Of a stretch of 64,000 nt of DNA, positions 35,168 to 47,971 are shown piece after piece. Each line of letters begins with the position of its first letter. Positions within the stretch are counted from its first letter, which is position 1. Under the pieces are notes generated by a model that did not search any database, had not been told where the DNA came from, and worked only from the letters and a program-made list of their open reading frames with translations. Origin of the DNA: Incumbomyces delicatus (lineage: Eukaryota > Ascomycota > Eurotiomycetes > Chaetothyriales > Trichomeriaceae); the NCBI GenBank assembly GCA_017655985.1, contig JACJVS010000008.1:496001-560000 (forward strand). Direction: 5' to 3'. Position numbers and translations under genes: made by a program.

Positions 35168-38100
35168 TATTCTTAGTCGCGTTATTAAACTCGAGTAGTA
35201 CTTCGTACTCGATAGGCGTCGAATTCGACTCGAGACGGAGGCTACTAAGCGTAGATTAACGAACGACGAGCGAGTTATAACTCGTTTAAGCGAATCTCGC
35301 GTAGAGGCCTTCTCCGTCTCTAGCGTAGAAAGTAAGAGACGTAGAGACTTTACTAATATCGCGTCTACTCTTAGCGGTATAGCGGTAGTTATAGGTAGAC
35401 GAAGACCGCGAATTATAATATTTAACTTTCGACGAATTAGTAGGCTTTCGTAGAAGAATTCTAAATAAAAGAGAAGTTATAAGAGTATTTACGTAAGTTC
35501 GAGATTAACTATATAAAACTAAACGTAACGCGCGAAGAATAAGTCGCTATCGCGATAATAACCCTTTAGTAGAGCGAATAGATTAGGCTTAATTACTAGC
35601 TACGAGAGCGCTAGATCGACTTCTCGTTTAAGCGAATAATACGATATCTTAAGACTCGTTTAAATAATCTAGCCTTACTTCGTTTAGTCGTATAGAAAGA
35701 GATAATCTTCTATAGAAAAAGAGAGAACGAGTCGTATAATTAGTATCGCTAAAGACTATAGAGCCTAGAGAAGATAGTAAACGAAGAATAAAACGACTCG
35801 TAAAAGATTCGCTTTTATTAGCTATACTTCGAGCTAGATAGAGCGATAAAGCTAGAGATTCGTAAGTAATTCGCTTTCTCGTAGACTATTAACGAACTAT
35901 AAGCTCGAATCGCGTAACTTAAACTAGTAATAAACGCGCTTTCTAAGTAGAGAAAGCCGTTATAGAAAGCCGTAAATAAGAATACTAAAGATAGATTATT
36001 TACTTTTAGCTATTCTCTCGATAATCCTCCTTCGTAGAAGGCGTCGCGAGATAAAAAGACGTCGCGATTCTCCTCTACGTAGAATAAGAGAAAATCTCGT
36101 AAAGAGTAATACGAATAAATTCGCTACTTCTTATATAATAAAGTTAGCTATAAGACGATAGACTATTTCGAGAAGAAAGTATTTACGTCGAGAATAATCG
36201 CGACTCGTAGAGTCTTCGCGAAGGAATTAATAAAGCTTATAATACTAAGAGTACGCCGAATCCTCGCGTAGAGAGACTATAAGACTCTAAAAGTACCGCT
36301 TACGCGAACGACGATCTCGTTTAAGATACTAGTAAACGAGCGAAAGATTAGAGCGTTACTTAATAGTAGTATAAAGGTAAACTTAATATTTCGCGAGTTC
36401 GCGAAGAGATATAAGTTCTTTAGCGTCGATTCGTCGTTAATTCTCGTAGTCTTAAACGGCGTTACGATAAATACCTTTCGTAGTTACTATCTAAATTATA
36501 ATATTTCTAATTCGAATACTAAGTTTTAAATCTTAAGAGTCTCGTTTATATCTATAGATTTTAAAATTAACTAAGTAAAGATTATTCTAGATATATCTTT
36601 CTTATACTAGTAGAATCTCGCGATTAATTAATAAAGAAGTAAGTTCGTTTAGAATTTTAAGTATATTATATTAAAGAATATAAAGACCTTCTTTATAAAG
36701 AACGACGATATTACGTATATCGCGTACGTACGTACTATATTTAACCTTAAAGAAGTATAGTAGAACGATAAAAGAGAATTAGAGCTTCGCGAAATTCGAG
36801 AGCTTTTATCTTATAAATATTTTAATCTAGTAGATATATTTCGTTTTAGTAGAGCGAGCTCGCTATCTTCTTATCGAGAGAAGGACTATACGATTAATCT
36901 AGTAAAGAAAGACGTATCTCTACGAGAACTTCTTTATTCGCTCTTCGAAAAAGAGCTATAAGTATTACGATAATATTTATAAGAGAATCTCGCGAATAGC
37001 TTTATTCGCTCTTTTAAGTCGTTAACGAGAACGTCGATTCTCTTCGTCTTAAAGGTAAATAGAGAACTACGGCTCTACGTAGACTATAGAGGGTTAAATC
37101 GAGTAATAAAGAGAAACGTCTATTTACTATTCTTAATAAACGAGATTCTAGATCGTTTAAGTAGCGCGAAGATCTTTACGAAGATTAATATTCGTAACGT
37201 CTACTATCGACTTCGAATTAAGAAAGATAACGAGTAAAAGACGATCTTTCGTATATAATATAGTCTATTCGAGTATCTCGTTATACTCTTTAAGCTCTTA
37301 AACGCCTCTACGAGTTTTTAATTCTATATTTATAAATATTTAAGAGAGTATCTAGACGTTTTTATAATTACGTATCTCGATAATATTTTAATCTTCTTTA
37401 TAAACGAGATAGACTACGCGTAGTATATTCGTTTAGTACTAGAGATACTATAGAAAGCTAGCTTATATACGAATCTTAGTAAGTATAAGTTTAACGTTCG
37501 CGAGATTAACTTTCTCGACTTTATTATCTTAACTAAGAGGATTATAATAGAGAAGAAGAGAATCGCAGCTATTAAAAACTAATTAAAACTAGTATTAGCG
37601 AGAGATATTCTAGTATTTATTAACTTCTATAACTTCTATTAACGATTTATCTACGGCTTCTCTCGTATTATAGACTTCTTAACGAATCTACTAAAGAACG
37701 AGAAGATAAAAAGATAATTAAAGAAAAAAGCGAGAGAAGAAGAGCTTTATAGACTATAAATAAAGAATAAGTAAAGAGAACTCTTTTTATTATAAAAGGC
37801 TCGCGAGGCTTTTAACGAGCTTAAAAATCGATTTACTAGTAAACTATTTCTATATTACTACGAATCGTAGAGAAAGAAACGGCTAGAGATAGATATCTTA
37901 AGCTCTACTATAGTAGATATTCTTTTATAGCTCGATAATAAGAGTACGTAGAGAGTAGTCGTATACTACTCTTAAAAGATAATTCTAGTAAAGAGAAATT
38001 ACTAGATATACGATTAAGAGCTATTAGTAATTATAGAATACTTTAAGTACTAAAGATACTATCTAAAGAGAGCTAGAGAGATAATAAAAATACTTATAGA

Positions 38101-39999
38101 TTATAATAATCTACGATACTTCTAAATAATTATCGAGCTAACTTAAAGATAAATAAGGTAGTTATAGACGCTATTAACGTTCTAGTTTACGATTAGCTAT
38201 CGTATAGGTACTACGAATATAGCGAACGCGCTATCGCGACGATCGGACTTAATAGAAGATAAAGAGTAGAAGAAATAGTAGATTTACTACTTTATACTTT
38301 AGTAAACGTTAAAGATAACGCCTTACGAGAGAAAAGATTAGAGTAAAGTATACTCGTAACTCTAAAATCTAAAAATAGTTCTATATAGCTAGAAGATAAA
38401 GACGAAAATATTTATAGTAATTCGTATTATTCGTACGAGAATAATAGATATTTACGTAGTCTTAGAGAACGAGATAGCTCGAATAGCGTCTTAAGCGAAA
38501 GGAGTATAATAGAAGATATAGAGTATCTTAAGAGAGAGACTCTCGAAATTTCTATAAATAGACTTAATTATATATAAAGTTAAAGAGAATTTAGTAGATT
38601 ATAAAAAGCTTACGAATCTACGATTAGCTATTACGAACTAAAAAAAGACTTAAAATCTTCTTTACTTTAAGAATCTACTATATATTTCGACTTACGAGAC
38701 TTTACGTATTAAGTTACTAAAGAAATATTATAATAGTCTAACGATAAGATACTTCGTAACGAAGAGAACGTACGTAGCCTTATAAAGAAAGTACTAGTAG
38801 CTAAATATAAAAAGAATAGTAAACGACTACTATAGATCGTACGTAGTATATTAGAGAGCGAGAGTATCGCGAGATAAGCTAGTAGAATTACTATAATTTA
38901 TTCTACTATTAATAAAAAAGTATTATAAGGTTATAATAGATATAATTACTAATTTATCGGTCTCGAGAGCGTAGTATAAGACGAAGTTTAACGCGATACT
39001 TAATATCTACTATAAACTCTTAAAAAGAGTAAAGATTATTTCGGTACGTAAGAATATAACGATAGCGTAATTAGCCGAGATTTAGCTACGAGAGATACTT
39101 AAGAATTAGAGAACTTCGTAAGCTATTATCTTAAATTATAAATCGATCTTCGTAACGAAGATAATTACGAATATCGTATTTAAGTTACGAATTAAGATAA
39201 AGCTATTAACGACTTATTATTCGTAGACGAATAATTAGATAGAAAGATTTAATAGTATACTAAAGTAGTACTTACGCTATTTCTATAGCTATACTTAGAA
39301 CGACTAGATTAGGCTATTATCGATAGCGAAGTTCGCTTATAATATCGTAAAATACTCTACTACCGAAAAGACGCCTTTCGAGATAATCGAGAAACGTATT
39401 CTTAACTTTAACTTTTTCTCTCGCGAGGACGATAACCGTAATAGAGAATATACCGAAACTACGAACTAAATCGCGATAGTATAAGAGATAGAGCGAGAGA
39501 CCTATACTTTATTACTAAAGACGTAGAAATATTAGAAGATCTACTATAATAAAAAGTATCGCGATCTTTAGCTTATTCTAAACGAGTATATTCTATTAAG
39601 CTTACGAAATATTAATACTAAGCGACTATATTATAAACTCGAGGATAAGTATATAAGATCGTATCGAATTCTAGAAAGAATCGAATAGAACGTATATCGT
39701 CTTAAGCTTTTAGCGAATCTTCGTATCTATAATATTTTCTATATCTCGCTACTAAAGAAATTCGTTTAAAAATAAGAATTACTACGACTCGAATCGCGAT
39801 TACTAAGATTAGCTATAGACTTAGAGTAGAAGCAGTATTTAGTAGAATAAATAATCGACTCGCGAATCGAGAGCGAAAAGTTATAGTATCGAGTAAGATA
39901 AAAAGAATATTTAGTAGAGAACGATTAGTAGTTATTAACGAATAAATTAAATAATTACGCTCGCCTAGTACGAGAGTACTATAAAAAGAACTTAAAGAA

Positions 40000-41994
40000 G
40001 GTTAACGAGTCTAAATCGAGTTATAGAGTAGCGAAGAGACGAGCTATCTAGTCGAAACTATAAAACGTAGTATTTAACTCGATTCGACTTCTCTACTAAC
40101 TACTATTCTTCTATTAACTATCTCGCGAATTATTACTTTTCTATTAAGAGCTTAGCGAACTACTACTTTCTTATTAATTTTCTCGCGAACTATTACTTTT
40201 AAGAGATATTCTATTACTCGACGACTACTAAGACTAACTACTTAACGTACTACTTCGAGAGTCGAGCTTCGAACTTAGCGACGGCCGCGTAAGAGATAAA
40301 TCGCTACTAGATAAAGGGATATTACTACTAGTACTATAAGAAGAGATCGAAATCGGCGAAGAGATAAAGCTAGAGTCGCGAGACTAACTAGAATCTACGT
40401 CTAAAATATTTATAATCGATAAAGAAATCTATCGAAGAATATATAAAAAACGCGAACGATCTCGAACTTACTCGTTAAGCGTTATAAGAATATTATTATA
40501 GAACTATATTATAGTCTATTAACTAGTATTAGAAGACTTACTAGAATAATTATATAGAAAGTTAAAATATTTCTAAACTATTTACTAAGCTTACCGAGTA
40601 AACTAACTAAATAAACGATACTCTATCTCTAATATATTACTACGTACTCGCGAGATCGAAGTAGTACTAATAGAGCTTAGAGTAGAAGAAATTAAAGAAG
40701 TCTAGCTATAAATCGCTAGTATAAACAACGTATAAGAACTAGAAGTCGAAGTTAAAGATAATACGCTAATCGACGATAGACGAAGTATAGAAATATCGAT
40801 CGAGATCTAAGTACGAGAAGTTCGCGAAGAGATAGTAGTCGTTATATTATTTTATAGACTATTAGCGAGATAACGAACGAGTCGTAAACGAGACTTATAT
40901 TCTAATAATAACTAGAAGCTATATTATAAATATCTCGAACTAGATAAATAATATAGCTTAGACGAGCGTTTATTTCTATAGAATAAGAAATATACTTAAA
41001 ATAAGTCGAATACTCTCTTATAAAGAATTAGCGAGAGAAATAGAACTAGAAATAAGCTGCTTATCGCTAGTATAATAATAATAACGACGAGAATATCGCT
41101 AAGTTATAGTAGCGAAATACAATATCGTCTAACGACTTTAATTACGATAGAATAGAGTATACTAACTCTAACTCGTACTCTACGAGAGATACCGTTAAAG
41201 AGTTAATCGACGAAGCGAGATCTCTCGCGAAGAGAAATAGCGAAGTCGATCTTAACTCGAACTAGAGTAAAAGATATAAAAGATAATACTATCGAGATTA
41301 TAAAATATACTCGTAATAGTCGTAGTAAGTATTATAGCTCGAAGACTAAAGCTAAAGATAGTCGCTATAGTCGAGCTATCGTATAGAAAGTACTAATTAA
41401 ATTACTATATAGCTATATTAATTAAAGTATTATTAATAAAGTTATCTCGTATAGTAAAGAGCTATAAGTATAGTTCGCTTTAGTAAATACGAGTAGAAGA
41501 ATTCTAGTTAAACGCTATTATAACGAGATAGAAAATAATTATAAAAGAAATAGTAGTAAATAAAGAACTATAAAGATAAATATAAATAAGACGAAAGATA
41601 GAAATACTTATAGAAAATCTACGCTACGAGAAAGATAAAATAGATAGATAAACGAGTACTGTCTAAACGTAATCGCGAGAAAGCTATAATAGCGAGAAGA
41701 GTTTCGTAAGAAAAGTAAGGACTAAACTAAAGTATAAACTAAGACGAAGGTAAATAAAGATCTTATATCTTACTTACTATAAGTAAGCTAAACTTATTCG
41801 CGACGAGTAGATATAACTTTATAACTTCGTCGTAAAGTAAGAAACGATTTTACTAAACGTAAGCGATATATAAATATTCTACGACGATATTACTCGTACG
41901 TAGTAGATATAGACCTAAATAAATATAATAAATATATATTACGAAAAGTAGAACGAAGTCTACGAGAACGCTAAATCTACGAGAAGAAAGATAT
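40000..41994. other. Unexplained 1.9-kb segment of element C between chromodomain and 3' LTR
   Basis: RIP-mutated and without standard retroelement domains that I can recognise. The plus strand can be read as a long basic, Arg/Lys/Tyr-rich frame near its end (for example KRKRYINILRRYYSYV at about 41,850-41,900). Because TGA is lost by RIP, open-looking frames here are weak evidence. Confidence 0.4.
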
Positions 41995-42176
41995 TATAAG
42001 AGTATCTTATATATAACGTCGATACGGATTATCTTCGCTTCGCGAAAAGGGCTACGAAGACGCTTAGCGTAACTGTAAAACTCTACGTAGCTCTTATAAA
42101 TATCTTTTAGCTCTTTAATATTAATTTAAGAATTAATAGATAGTATTGTATTTACGCTCTTACCGTAACTCTTATA
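41995..42176 (+). repeat. 3' LTR of element C
   Basis: 182 bp, same length as the 5' copy; ends CTCTTATA where the sister copy keeps CCCTTACA. Confidence 0.88.
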
Positions 42177-44162
42177 TTTATACTATAGATAATAGCTTTA
42201 CTTAATTATCTTATTTATAGTTAATATAACTTCTAAGATATTATTTTAGCGTTTAGTTTATTCGTTCTATTTACCTATCGATTTATAAATAAAAAGTAGT
42301 ACTAAGTTTACTTTTAGTTTCTAATTAGTCTATAATTAATTACTAAAATTTCGATTTAAATAGTTTATCTCTATTTAATACTAATCTTAATAGTATCTCG
42401 TATACTATAAAGATATATCTTATAAAGATATACGTAGTCTCTAGTACTATCGTCTTCGCTTTCGTCGATATAAAGTATACGTATTTTATTAGTCGATTAA
42501 TAATTATATAGATTATATTATATTTTTACTCTATTACTAAGTTCTTAGACTCTAGTAAGAATTCGATAAAATCTATTATAACCTTCTTCTATACTTTTAA
42601 CGATAGTATTAATATTTATAACTTTCTATAAGGCTTATATCTAGAAGTCTTAGTTCTTATATATATATTATAGTTCTCGATATAATTACGAATATCTTAT
42701 TATATTTCTCTTTATTTCTAGTTTCTAGAAATTAGCTTAGTGGTTTTCGCGATTCCGAAGTATCTTATAATTCGATTATTATAATAACTACGAATTATCT
42801 TTATTTTTTATTCTTTAATTAGTTAATCTAGTTTCTTTCTAGCTATATTAATCTATTTTAAGTAAACTAAGTATTTATCTCGCTTTTAAAGTAATATATC
42901 TTATTTAATTTTCTTAGTATCTTTTCTATAATCTAGTCTTCGGCTAAGAGTATTAGCTCTCGTATTCTCTTTATTCTTAATATATATAATATAAAATTTA
43001 ATAGATACTATTATCTTTATCTATTAAATCTATCTCTTATTTAGTTTCTTTATTATAGTTTAATGTATAAGATTTAAATAATTAAAGTAGATAGTAGTCT
43101 TATACTTTAACTCTTCTAAGTATATATTCTATTTCTTAAATAAGTCTATAATAGCTAAAAGTTCTATATTATAAATCTCGTAGTTTTTCTCTAGTACAGT
43201 TATCTTTCTAGAGTAATAAGCTATCGATCGTAGTCTATTATTCTAATCTAGTTAGCTTAATACGCTAGTAATAGCGTATCTCGAAGTATTAGTCTTAATA
43301 GTAATCTTCTTTTCTAGATTAAAGCTCGCTAATATAGATATATAAATAAATAGGTTCTTAAGTTTCTTAAATATAATTCTCGCTTCTTCTTTTATTATAA
43401 AAGTAAATCTCTTCTTAGTAAGTACTATAAGTAGTAATACTATTTTCGAGTAGTTCTTAATAAAACGTTAATAGTAATTTACTAGTTCTAAGAAACTTTA
43501 TAGTTTCTTAAGATTTATTAATTATAGCTATTCTATAATCGACTTAATTTTCGTAGAGTCTAGTTATATACTATAACTTTCTATAATCGATTTTAGAAAA
43601 GATACTTTATTCTTAAAGAATTCGTATTTATTAAGACGTAGTCGTAACTTCTTTTCTTATAGTCGTTTTATTATCTACTTTACGTCTTTTACGTATTATT
43701 CTTTTATCTTCGAGAAGATAAGTATATTATCTAGATATACGATTATAAATAGATTTAATCTCTTAGATAAGATATCGTTAATAAGTACTTAATATAACGC
43801 TAGCGCGTTCGTAAGTCTAAACGGTATAATATAGTACTTATATAATCTATAGCGTATACTAAACGCTATTTTTTCTTCTTCGCCTTTCTTTATTTAAATA
43901 AGATTATAAGCTCTTCGTAAGTTAAGCGTAATAAACTATTTAGCCTCTTATAGTCGATTCTATAGCTTCGAGATAAGTAGTAATAGATAACTATTCTTCT
44001 TAGTTATCTTATTAAGTTATCGATAATTAATATATAATCTTAACGTTCTATTCTTCTTTAGTATAAAGAGAATAGAAAATCCCCATAGTAAGATAGATTT
44101 TCTAATAATCCTCTTTTTTAAATTTTTATTAAGATATTTTCGAAGTTCTTACTTCTAATATT

Positions 44163-44563
44163 TATTACGAAGTAACTCTATATATAGTTACTCGATAACT
44201 ATATAATAAAAGGTTACGCGAGGAGAGCTTAGTATATATAGAGAAGCTATATATAATCGTCTAAATAGAAAAATACGATAGAACGACTAAGCGACGAGTT
44301 AATAAACGAGTTTATTAATCTACTATTCTATTAACTAGATAAAATAGGTTTCCCCTTTAGAATATTTAGTAATAGATATATATACTTACGATTTTTCTTT
44401 ATATTTTAATAGTCTCTATAGTTAATCTAAGTTATACTAGTACTCTTATCTACGTACTATAAGTATCTTAACTTATAGATATATTATTCTAATAGGTAGT
44501 TAAGAAAATCTTTAGAGTTCCCTTATACTATTACTAAAACGAGAGATAGATAGTTTTATAATA
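44163..44563 (+). repeat. 5' LTR of element E
   Basis: 401 bp, TATTACGAAG...TTATAATA, with original TG/CA ends now TA. Confidence 0.9.
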
Positions 44564-47226
44564 TTTTAACTATCTACTTACTATTACGATAGTCTATAAG
44601 TATAGATTCGAACTTTAAGTTCGCCTTATTCTCTACTATCTTAGAAAGTAATACTAGCGAAGATATTATTCTATAGAATATCCCTTTCGTTAACTAAGTA
44701 GCTAAATAACTAGTACGAATTAGTCTTACTTTACTACTATCTACTAAACTAAGTCTTAGAATAAATTACTATCGAGTATAACTAAGTATACTAGATAAGT
44801 AGACTAATATAGAAGTAGAACTATCTACGATCGCTATAAAGAGAAAGAAGCCGAATATTTTACTAGATATCGAAAAGAACGAAATACGACTTAAAATTAG
44901 AAAATCTAACGTATTTAAAGAGAATACTAAGAAGTTTACGTAGTTTACGAACTAGATTAAGACTTACTTAAGATATAGGCGAATTACGAAATTATAAGAC
45001 TAAGTTTTATAAGCCGAAAACCTACTGCGTAAAGAATTCGCGAAGTAGTTTAAGCTCTACTTAAACGACTTCTTAGAGAACGATATAAATAATTAGAAGC
45101 TAAGAATCGTTAAGCTATTCTTATTTATTAATAAGTTTTTAGATAAGTTAAAGAAGTTATATAGAGAGCTTAACGAGGTTAAGAAGGCGAAACGGTAGAT
45201 TTACGAACTTCGATAAACTAGCTCGATTATAAACTATACTACGAAGTTTTAATAGCTATCGAGTCGTTTTAAATAGAATAACGCCGCCCTTATATTACGC
45301 TACTATTAGGGCCTTAAGGATTTTATTAAGAATAAGTTAGTCGATAAGATAGAAGTATAAGACTATATAGAGCTAGTCGAGATAGTAATCGATATTAATA
45401 TACGATACTAAGAGCGTAAGATAGAGAAGAGTAAGAAAGGATTTACGTTTATTTTAAATCGATATCGATACTAGACTACTACTTTTAGATAAGCGCGATA
45501 TCTCGATATAATAAATTAGTAGGCGAATACGGCCTATAAAGATCTAAAAACTTAGCGAGATAAGTACGATACTAGTAGAATATCTAGATCGAGACTAACG
45601 CGAGGTAGAGGACGCGGACGCGAAGCGAAATTTATAAAAGTAAATTAAGGATATACGTCTAGAAAAGCTAAGTCTAAGAAGAGAGTATACTTTCGATATA
45701 GAAAATAGAGATACTACGCTAAGAAGTATAGAAATACCGCTAAATAGACTAATATCGCTAAAAAGATATTAGAGAAATAGATCTAAGAATAACTAGATAA
45801 AGAAAAGAAAGACTAGAAGTATTAATAACTATTATAGATAGTATACTATAACGATAGATACTAAATATATAAAAGCGATAAATAAGGAAGTAGTTAGTTT
45901 TTAAAGAAATCTAAGTTATATAGAAGTAAGAAATAGACTAATATAATAAAAAAAGAGCCTATATAAACTTATAATTTAAGGATTATTAAGAATAATCGAT
46001 TCTTTACTGTTTTAGAGACTTATTATTAGAAATAGATTAAATATAGAGAAAATAGAATAATCGAAGTAATCGTTTATAACGATACTCTAAAACGATAGCT
46101 ATATTCTATATAAATCGTTATCTCTAAGTAGAGAGAAGATAACGAAATAAGAGAGTAAATCTATACGAGAGCTTATATAATCCGATAAGTAATACTTTAG
46201 AACTAGAAGGCTATTATAAGAGCTAATACGATATACTATTTCGTATTACTACTACGACTTAATAAAATCCTAGATAGAATAGAGTATTTAGTAGAAACCT
46301 TAAGAGTACCTCTTTATAAGTAGAAAGACTCTACTTTAAACGAGACGAAGATCTAGAAAGAGACTATTACGAGGATATAATAAGATATTAGCGCTAAAAT
46401 AATTAAGAATATCGAAGAAGAGCTATCTATATTAGTCGATACTTCGAGTATTCTTCGATTACTATACTAATAGAATAATAACTAAACTAGTATTAAGTTA
46501 TAGTTAGAGATAAACCGAATTACGATACGAACGAATAAGTAGTACTATTAAAACTGCTTTAGAGAAGTACGATTCTCGTATAAGGTACTAAAGTACGTTT
46601 ATAATCTTTTAGTTTATCGAATCTACGATTAAATTATACTATCTAAGAGATAACTAGTATATATTAATATAGAGTTCGATAAACTCGTATTACGAATATA
46701 CTTTATAATATCGAAATATAATCGAGTAGAGAGCGTACTAAGACGATATATAAGAACTTTATTAGAAGTAGAGAAACGACTAAATCTATATATTAAGATT
46801 ATATCTATAAATTTCTATAAGGTCGTTATCTAGATAAGACGATAATATATAGACTACTATCGAAGAAATAACTATATAAAGTAGAATACGCAGTATCTAT
46901 ATCGTTACTATAATTATCTAGAAAAAAGCTAATAGAAAACTATAAAGGTTATTTTAAAAGTATATACTAAGAACTCTTATAAGTCTAGACTCTACTACTA
47001 CTAAAGATATTACGATAAGGTACGAGATATAGTAATACGACGTTATTTCTTAATACTACTAATCGCTATAATACGCTTAAACAGTATTTTCGTAGTAGAA
47101 TTAGAGATAAGCTCTTTAAAAAAAGACTTCGACTAGAAATCTTTAAAAAACTAGAGAACTACTGTTTCGGTAATAAAGGAATAAGTAGAGAGCTATTAGA
47201 GACTTAGTCTATCGTTATACTAGAAG

Positions 47227-47684
47227 TGTGGAGAGCCAAGGCTAGCTAGGCTAGCTAGGGCTAGGCCAGCCAAGGAGGGGCTAGGCCAATTAGGGCAGCT
47301 TACCAAGTCAGTCCGCATGTGCGGACCAAAGTCCCGACGATCGGGAATGACTTATAGTGGATTGGTAAGCATATGACCATCGCCTTGGCTAAATACCTAC
47401 ATATACGGTGGTAATTGGTCATCACGTAGGCAGACGCCTATGGGTGGCGCTGGCGCCTGGAGAGTGGCGCTGGCGCTTAGAGAGGGGCGCTATTGCCTAG
47501 ATGGTTGCCTTCGCCACCACTAGGTAACAGCCTATTACGGGGGCCTATGGGCGCCTAACGGCCTTAGACTACGGGCTATATAGGCGCCGTCTCTCGCCCT
47601 CTAAGTAGATAGAGATCTAAGCTTCACATTCATCTCTGACTATTATTATATGTCCTTTACCCCTCACCCCATATAACCTTTACA
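47227..47684 (+). repeat. 5' LTR of element F
   Basis: 458 bp, TGTGGAGAGC...CCTTTACA. Contains a tandem GTGGCGCTGGCGCC repeat and a TATATA box near 47,577. Differs from the 3' LTR at about a dozen sites, all transitions. Confidence 0.93.
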
Positions 47685-47705
47685 GGTTATGAGTCCGGGT
47701 TCGCG
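47685..47705 (+). promoter_or_regulatory. Primer binding site of element F (half initiator tRNA-Met type)
   Basis: Directly after the LTR stands GGTTATGAGTCCGGG. GGTTATGAG is the complement of the CTCATAACC anticodon loop of initiator tRNA-Met. Drosophila copia and yeast Ty5 are known to prime from the 5' half of that tRNA. There is no TGG that would pair with a tRNA 3' CCA end. Confidence 0.6.
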
Positions 47706-47717
47706 CTAAGACGATAT

Positions 47718-47893
47718 CAGCCAATCAGAGGCCCTGACTCCAGCCAATCAGAGACCAGCATTCCAGCCAATCAGAGACCAGTATTCTAGCCAATCAGAGA
47801 CTAGTATTTTCAGTCAATCAGAGGTCTTGATTTCCAGCTAATCAGAGGTTATTATTTCAGCCAATCGGAGACCCTCATTTCAGCTAATCAGAG
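47718..47893 (+). repeat. Eight-unit CCAAT-box tandem repeat in the leader of element F
   Basis: Units start at 47,718, 47,741, 47,764, 47,787, 47,811, 47,835, 47,858 and 47,881 (period 23-24 bp) around CAGCCAATCAGAG. Five units keep CCAATC; three have one C changed to T in CCAAT. CCAATCA is the recognition core of the fungal CCAAT-binding (HAP) complex. Confidence 0.85.
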
Positions 47894-47971
47894 TGAGTTT
47901 ACCCCTAGAATAGCTAATGTTTAGCTTCCCTTTATAAGCTACCGTTAACTTTAGCTTATAATTGTATCACA

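Larger units (their letters stand above)
27010..42176 (+). mobile_element. Gypsy element C (second family), carrying element B inside
   Basis: Paired 182-bp LTRs (27,010-27,191 and 41,995-42,176) and the exact duplication TTTAT (27,005-27,009 and 42,177-42,181) bound C; it lies inside the integrase region of D. Net length without B is about 7.49 kb. Plus-strand order: gag with zinc knuckle at about 36,123-36,165 (all Cys now Tyr), protease about 36,350-36,600, reverse transcriptase about 37,000-37,450, RNase H about 37,800-38,100, integrase about 38,900-39,750, and chromodomain about 39,830-39,990. Both polymerase Asp motifs are damaged: Asn at 37,187 in the first, and YLDN at 37,373-37,384. 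About 1.9 kb between the chromodomain and the 3' LTR is not explained by standard domains. Confidence 0.86.

Noticed and set aside
12130..47226. Reading frames interrupted only by TAA/TAG, taken as proof of former coding
   Set aside because: TG is depleted, so TGA is rare in every frame of this block. I relied on domain order, copy-to-copy comparison and in-frame indels instead.
47718..47893. CRISPR-like array of short repeats
   Set aside because: Units are contiguous 23-24 bp tandem repeats without unique spacers, in a eukaryotic retroelement.
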